Assembly: GCA_002356515.1 (NCBI GenBank) | Contig: AP017605.1 | Span: forward strand, 1,860,001 to 1,924,000 | DNA from: Mesorhizobium loti | Lineage (GTDB): Bacteria > Pseudomonadota > Alphaproteobacteria > Rhizobiales > Rhizobiaceae | DNA length: 64,000 nt | Direction of reading: 5' to 3' | Shown here: positions 61,245 through 64,000 of the stretch, in pieces | How the letters are laid out: each line of letters starts with the position of its first letter | Numbering within the stretch: position 1 is the first letter of the stretch | Position numbers and translations under genes: made by a program | Notes under the pieces: generated by a model | What the model was told of the DNA's origin: nothing | Database searches by the model: none | Seen by the model: the letters and a program-made list of their open reading frames with translations, nothing else

Positions 61245-62486
61245 TCATCCAGCGGCGTGCGGCGCAACCGCGGCCGTGCCGCTCTCCTCAGCCTTGCGTG
61301 ATTGCCGTCTGATCAGGGCGACGGCGGCGAAGGCCGCGATGCCGAACAGGCCGACCACGACATTGAGCCACAAGGCGGGGAAAACACCGAGGCCCGATAT
61401 CATCAAGGTCAGGCCAAACGGCGCGAAGGCGGAACTGAACTGGCGCGCCGCCGTGATCCAGCCGACATAGGAACCGTAGCGCTCCTGGCCGAACAATTCG
61501 AGCGGCAGCGTGCCGCCGACAATGCTCATCAGGCCCGAGCCGAAGCCGAAAAGCACGGCGAACAGCATGGCGCCGGGAACGGAGGGCGCCACCACGAGCA
61601 ACACCGCAAGGCCGCCGGCGAGTGCCGCGGTCGCGCCGAGCGCCAGCAATGTCTGCGACAGACCCCGGCCGAACAGCATGTTGACCAGCCGGCTCGCCAC
61701 TTGCGAAGGGCCAAACAGGCTGGCGACCAGCACCGAGGCGCCGCCGAGGCCGACCAGTGTGAGCAGCGGCACCATCTGCACAAGGATCGCCGAAAGCACG
61801 AATCCCTCTATGGCAAATCCGGCCAGCACCAGGATGAACAGCGGCGACCATCGCCGGCCGGGCGCCACGCCCGATAGGCCTGACGTCGCCGGGATGATCC
61901 GCTCCCTTGCCTTGCCGGCGCGGCCCGAAAGCCGGGCCAGCCACCAATGGATCGGCAGGCAGACAAAGGCGTTGAGCGCGGCAAAGAGAATGAGAACCTC
62001 GCGCCAGCCGAGATGCTGGTGCAGCAGCGTCGTCAACGGCCAGAACAGGGTCGAGGCGAAGCCGGCGATCAAGGTGAGATGGATGATGCCGCGACGCGCG
62101 CCGCCGAGTTGCACGATGGCGACGAAGGCCGTGCTGTAGAGCACGAAGCAGGAGGCAAGTTCCATGGCCAGCACGCCGACGGCAAAGCCGGCGCGCCCCG
62201 GCGCCAGCGCGCACAACAGCAACGCGCCTGCCGCCGCCAGCGAACCCGGCACCATCAGGCGCCCTGCCCCGACCCGGTCCGCCAGGCTGCCCGCGAACGG
62301 CGCCAGGATGGCGCTCGCCAGCAGCGACACCGACAGCACGGCGAAAACCCATTGCTGCGACCAGGCGAGTTCCGCCGCCACCGCCGGCGCCAGGATGCTG
62401 TAGCTGTAATACAGCGTGCCATAGCCGACGATCTGCGTGGCGCCCAGCGCCCAGATGGCGGAAGCGGGGATCTTGCCGTCGCTCAC
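61245..62486 (-). CDS. MFS transporter of the arsenic-type cluster
   Basis: A 413-aa major-facilitator protein with 12 predicted helices (LAPFAGSLADRVGAGRLMVP is the motif-A-like loop). GTG 62486 overlaps the ArsO-like gene's stop (GTGA), so the two are co-translated; the frame is open 400 bases further only because of the upstream gene. An MFS next to an ArsO-like flavoprotein and ArsR suggests efflux of an arsenical. Confidence 0.85.
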   Translation of the reverse strand: MSDGKIPASAIWALGATQIVGYGTLYYSYSILAPAVAAELAWSQQWVFAVLSVSLLASAILAPFAGSLADRVGAGRLMVPGSLAAAGALLLCALAPGRAGFAVGVLAMELASCFVLYSTAFVAIVQLGGARRGIIHLTLIAGFASTLFWPLTTLLHQHLGWREVLILFAALNAFVCLPIHWWLARLSGRAGKARERIIPATSGLSGVAPGRRWSPLFILVLAGFAIEGFVLSAILVQMVPLLTLVGLGGASVLVASLFGPSQVASRLVNMLFGRGLSQTLLALGATAALAGGLAVLLVVAPSVPGAMLFAVLFGFGSGLMSIVGGTLPLELFGQERYGSYVGWITAARQFSSAFAPFGLTLMISGLGVFPALWLNVVVGLFGIAAFAAVALIRRQSRKAEESGTAAVAPHAAG

Positions 62487-63874
62487 TCGGCGGCTTCCAT
62501 CTTGCCCGCGCAACCGCAACCGCTTTTGCCAGCCGCCTTGGCGTCGGCATCCGCCACGCAGCAGGCATCGATCGCCGCCGGCGCCGGCCCGCCGCAACAG
62601 CCCTGCGACGCGCGGCCTGCCGGCACCGTGCAGACACCCGTTTCGGGCAGCACCAATTGCACCGCGTCGGCCGCCGCCATGTCGCCGGCAAGCGCCGCCG
62701 CGACCGAGCGCACCTGTTCGTAGCCGGTCAACAGCAGGAAGGTCGGCGCACGGCCATAGCTCTTGATGCCGACCGTGTAGAAACCGGGCTCCGGATGGCT
62801 GAGCTCGCGGTGGCCATGCGGCGGCACGTCGCCGCAGGAATGCTCGTTGGGATCGATGAGCGGACCGAGCGCCTTGACGCCTTCCAGCCACGGATCGAGG
62901 TCGAGCCTGAGTTCCCTTGTCAGCGACAGATCCGGGCGCTGCCCGGTCGCGGCGATGATGCGGTCGACCGGCCCCAACTCCAGCAAACCGTCTTGGCCCT
63001 GCCCCTCGACGATCAGCCTTCCGTCACGCTCGCGGATCGCAAGCGTCGCAAAGCCGGTGACCAGCTGGACGCGGCCGCTTTCGGCGAGCTCGCGCACATC
63101 GGCGCCAAGCTCACCGCGCGCCGGCAATTGGTCGGCGTCGCCGCCGCCATAGATGCGCACGAGATCGGTTCCGCGCACCGCCCAGATGAAGGCCGTGCCG
63201 GGCGCTTCATCCGCCAGCCTGGCAAGGTCGAGCAAGGCATTGGCCGCCGAGTGGCCGGAACCCGTGACCAGCGTCGTGCGGCCGGCATAAAGCGCGCGAT
63301 CGCGGCCAAGGATATCCGGGATACCGTAGGCAATGCGATCGGCGAAGTCCGCCTCGCCCTCCGCCGCGATGCCGCCGGCGCCGAGCGGGTTGGGCGTGCG
63401 CCATGTCCCCGAGGCGTCGATGACCGCGCGGGCGCTGTCGCGCCTGGTGCCATCGGCGGTCTCGACCACGAGCATGAACGGCCGTGTCCCGCGCTCACTG
63501 CCGCGCACCTTGTCGGCGCCCCAGCGCGATATGGCAACGACACGCGCCTTGGTTTCGATTGCCGGCGTAAGTTCCGGCAGGCTGGCGAGCGGCTCGAGAT
63601 AGTGCGCGACGAGTTCATCGGCGGTCGGGAAGGCTTCCGCGTCCGGCATCCGCCATCCCTGGCTTTCGAGCAGCTTCCTGGCCGCCTCATCGACGCAATA
63701 GCGCCACGGCGTGAACACCCGGACATGGCCCCAATCGCGCAAATTGGCCGCGACACAATCGCCGGCCTCATAGAGTTTCACCGGCAGGCCCCGGGCGATC
63801 AGATGAACGGCGGCCGCCAGGCCAACCGGGCCGGCGCCGATGACGGCGATGGGCAGATCGTTTTGCGTGGCCAT
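62483..63874 (-). CDS. ArsO-like FAD/NAD(P)-binding flavoprotein with Cys-rich tail
   Basis: A 463-aa two-dinucleotide-fold flavoprotein. FAD motif VIGAGPVGLAAA at residues 10-21; NAD(P) motif VTGSGHSAANAL near 205. Similar proteins (ArsO) sit in arsenic islands. The last 55 residues contain CTVPAGR, CCGGPAPAAIDACCVAD, and CGCAG: seven cysteines in CC and CxC clusters, a soft-metal site fused to the enzyme. It overlaps the MFS gene. Confidence 0.85.
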   Translation of the reverse strand: MATQNDLPIAVIGAGPVGLAAAVHLIARGLPVKLYEAGDCVAANLRDWGHVRVFTPWRYCVDEAARKLLESQGWRMPDAEAFPTADELVAHYLEPLASLPELTPAIETKARVVAISRWGADKVRGSERGTRPFMLVVETADGTRRDSARAVIDASGTWRTPNPLGAGGIAAEGEADFADRIAYGIPDILGRDRALYAGRTTLVTGSGHSAANALLDLARLADEAPGTAFIWAVRGTDLVRIYGGGDADQLPARGELGADVRELAESGRVQLVTGFATLAIRERDGRLIVEGQGQDGLLELGPVDRIIAATGQRPDLSLTRELRLDLDPWLEGVKALGPLIDPNEHSCGDVPPHGHRELSHPEPGFYTVGIKSYGRAPTFLLLTGYEQVRSVAAALAGDMAAADAVQLVLPETGVCTVPAGRASQGCCGGPAPAAIDACCVADADAKAAGKSGCGCAGKMEAAE

Positions 63875-63916
63875 AGCTTCTATCCTTCCGGCATTATCGA
63901 AATAACAGGCAAAAAA

Positions 63917-64000
63917 TCAGGCGGCCGCGTCACCCGCCGCCGGGTTGCAGGCGGCATCGGCGCAGCATTCGTCGGCCAGGAAACCGATGAGATCGTTCAT
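63917..64000 (-). CDS. C-terminal end of a probable ArsR-family regulator (partial)
   Basis: Only the last 27 codons are inside the window. MNDLIGFLADECCADAACNP resembles the C-terminus of rhizobial ArsR proteins (DLIGFLTxxCC..), which follow the winged helix and carry a Cys pair; the apparent Met is probably internal. It is 42 bases upstream of the ArsO-like gene on the same strand, so likely the first gene of this operon. Confidence 0.55.
   Translation of the reverse strand: MNDLIGFLADECCADAACNPAAGDAAA

Overview
The window looks like a chromosomal segment of a Mesorhizobium-type alphaproteobacterium. This is inferred from high GC, RIME-type intergenic palindromes, GcrA and DUF982/DUF1376/DUF6456 phage genes, an ExoX/SyrA-like protein, a BigR-Blh sulfide-detoxification operon, GGAAC-N16/17-CGTT (EcfG-type) stress promoters, and small lasso-leader-like 'putative RiPP precursor' peptides. 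No rRNA, tRNA or CRISPR was recognised.

Layout. 0.1-5.1 kb: FAD oxidoreductase, sugar isomerase, LacI regulator, hydroxyacid dehydrogenase, and an ExoX-like membrane protein carrying a duplicated dehydrogenase tail. 5.1-6.0 kb: three tandem RiPP-precursor-like ORFs (a fourth lies at 29.1 kb). 6.2-20.2 kb: a stress/small-protein region (CsbD, catalase, YkvA, inorganic pyrophosphatase, isochorismatase, many 60-120 aa proteins, two paralogous Crp/Fnr regulators). It is dotted with a recurring palindromic box (TGTCGGAAnCGTACA / GTACGnnnnCGTAC) and perfect EcfG-type promoters. 20.2-28.3 kb: GntR, D-amino-acid dehydrogenase, MocR regulator and a polyamine-type ABC transporter. 28.4-31.4 kb: DUF2306 protein and an acyltransferase.

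31.5-37.4 kb is a visibly AT-richer island. It holds a DCD-fold membrane protein (apparently without its catalytic Glu), a 350-aa adenylosuccinate-synthetase paralogue with the PurZ-like Asp-to-Ser change in its P-loop, a fusion of a YprB-type exonuclease, DUF429 and a dNMP-kinase-like P-loop domain, a small protein, RlmJ, and a decayed DUF6456 copy at its right edge. I consider this the most interesting locus: it resembles the core of phage 2-aminoadenine metabolism, recombined with nuclease and sensor-like parts. 37.5-44.5 kb is a prophage early-region remnant (DUF6456, DUF1376, two DUF982, GcrA, S24 repressor with a shared 17-bp operator) carrying an IS110 element between inverted RIMEs.

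44.5-64 kb returns to ordinary metabolism: a three-gene envelope operon facing a membrane protein, a ribose-type ABC transporter, RibD-type reductase, SDR, MmyB-type regulator, SRPBCC/IclR/SAH-hydrolase-like genes, the blh-bigR-yeeE/yedE-tauE operon behind a 35-bp palindrome, a methyltransferase, and an arsenic-type cluster (MFS, ArsO-like flavoprotein, end of a probable arsR) running off the right edge. Database searches were not possible; family calls rest on motifs and remembered family sequences.
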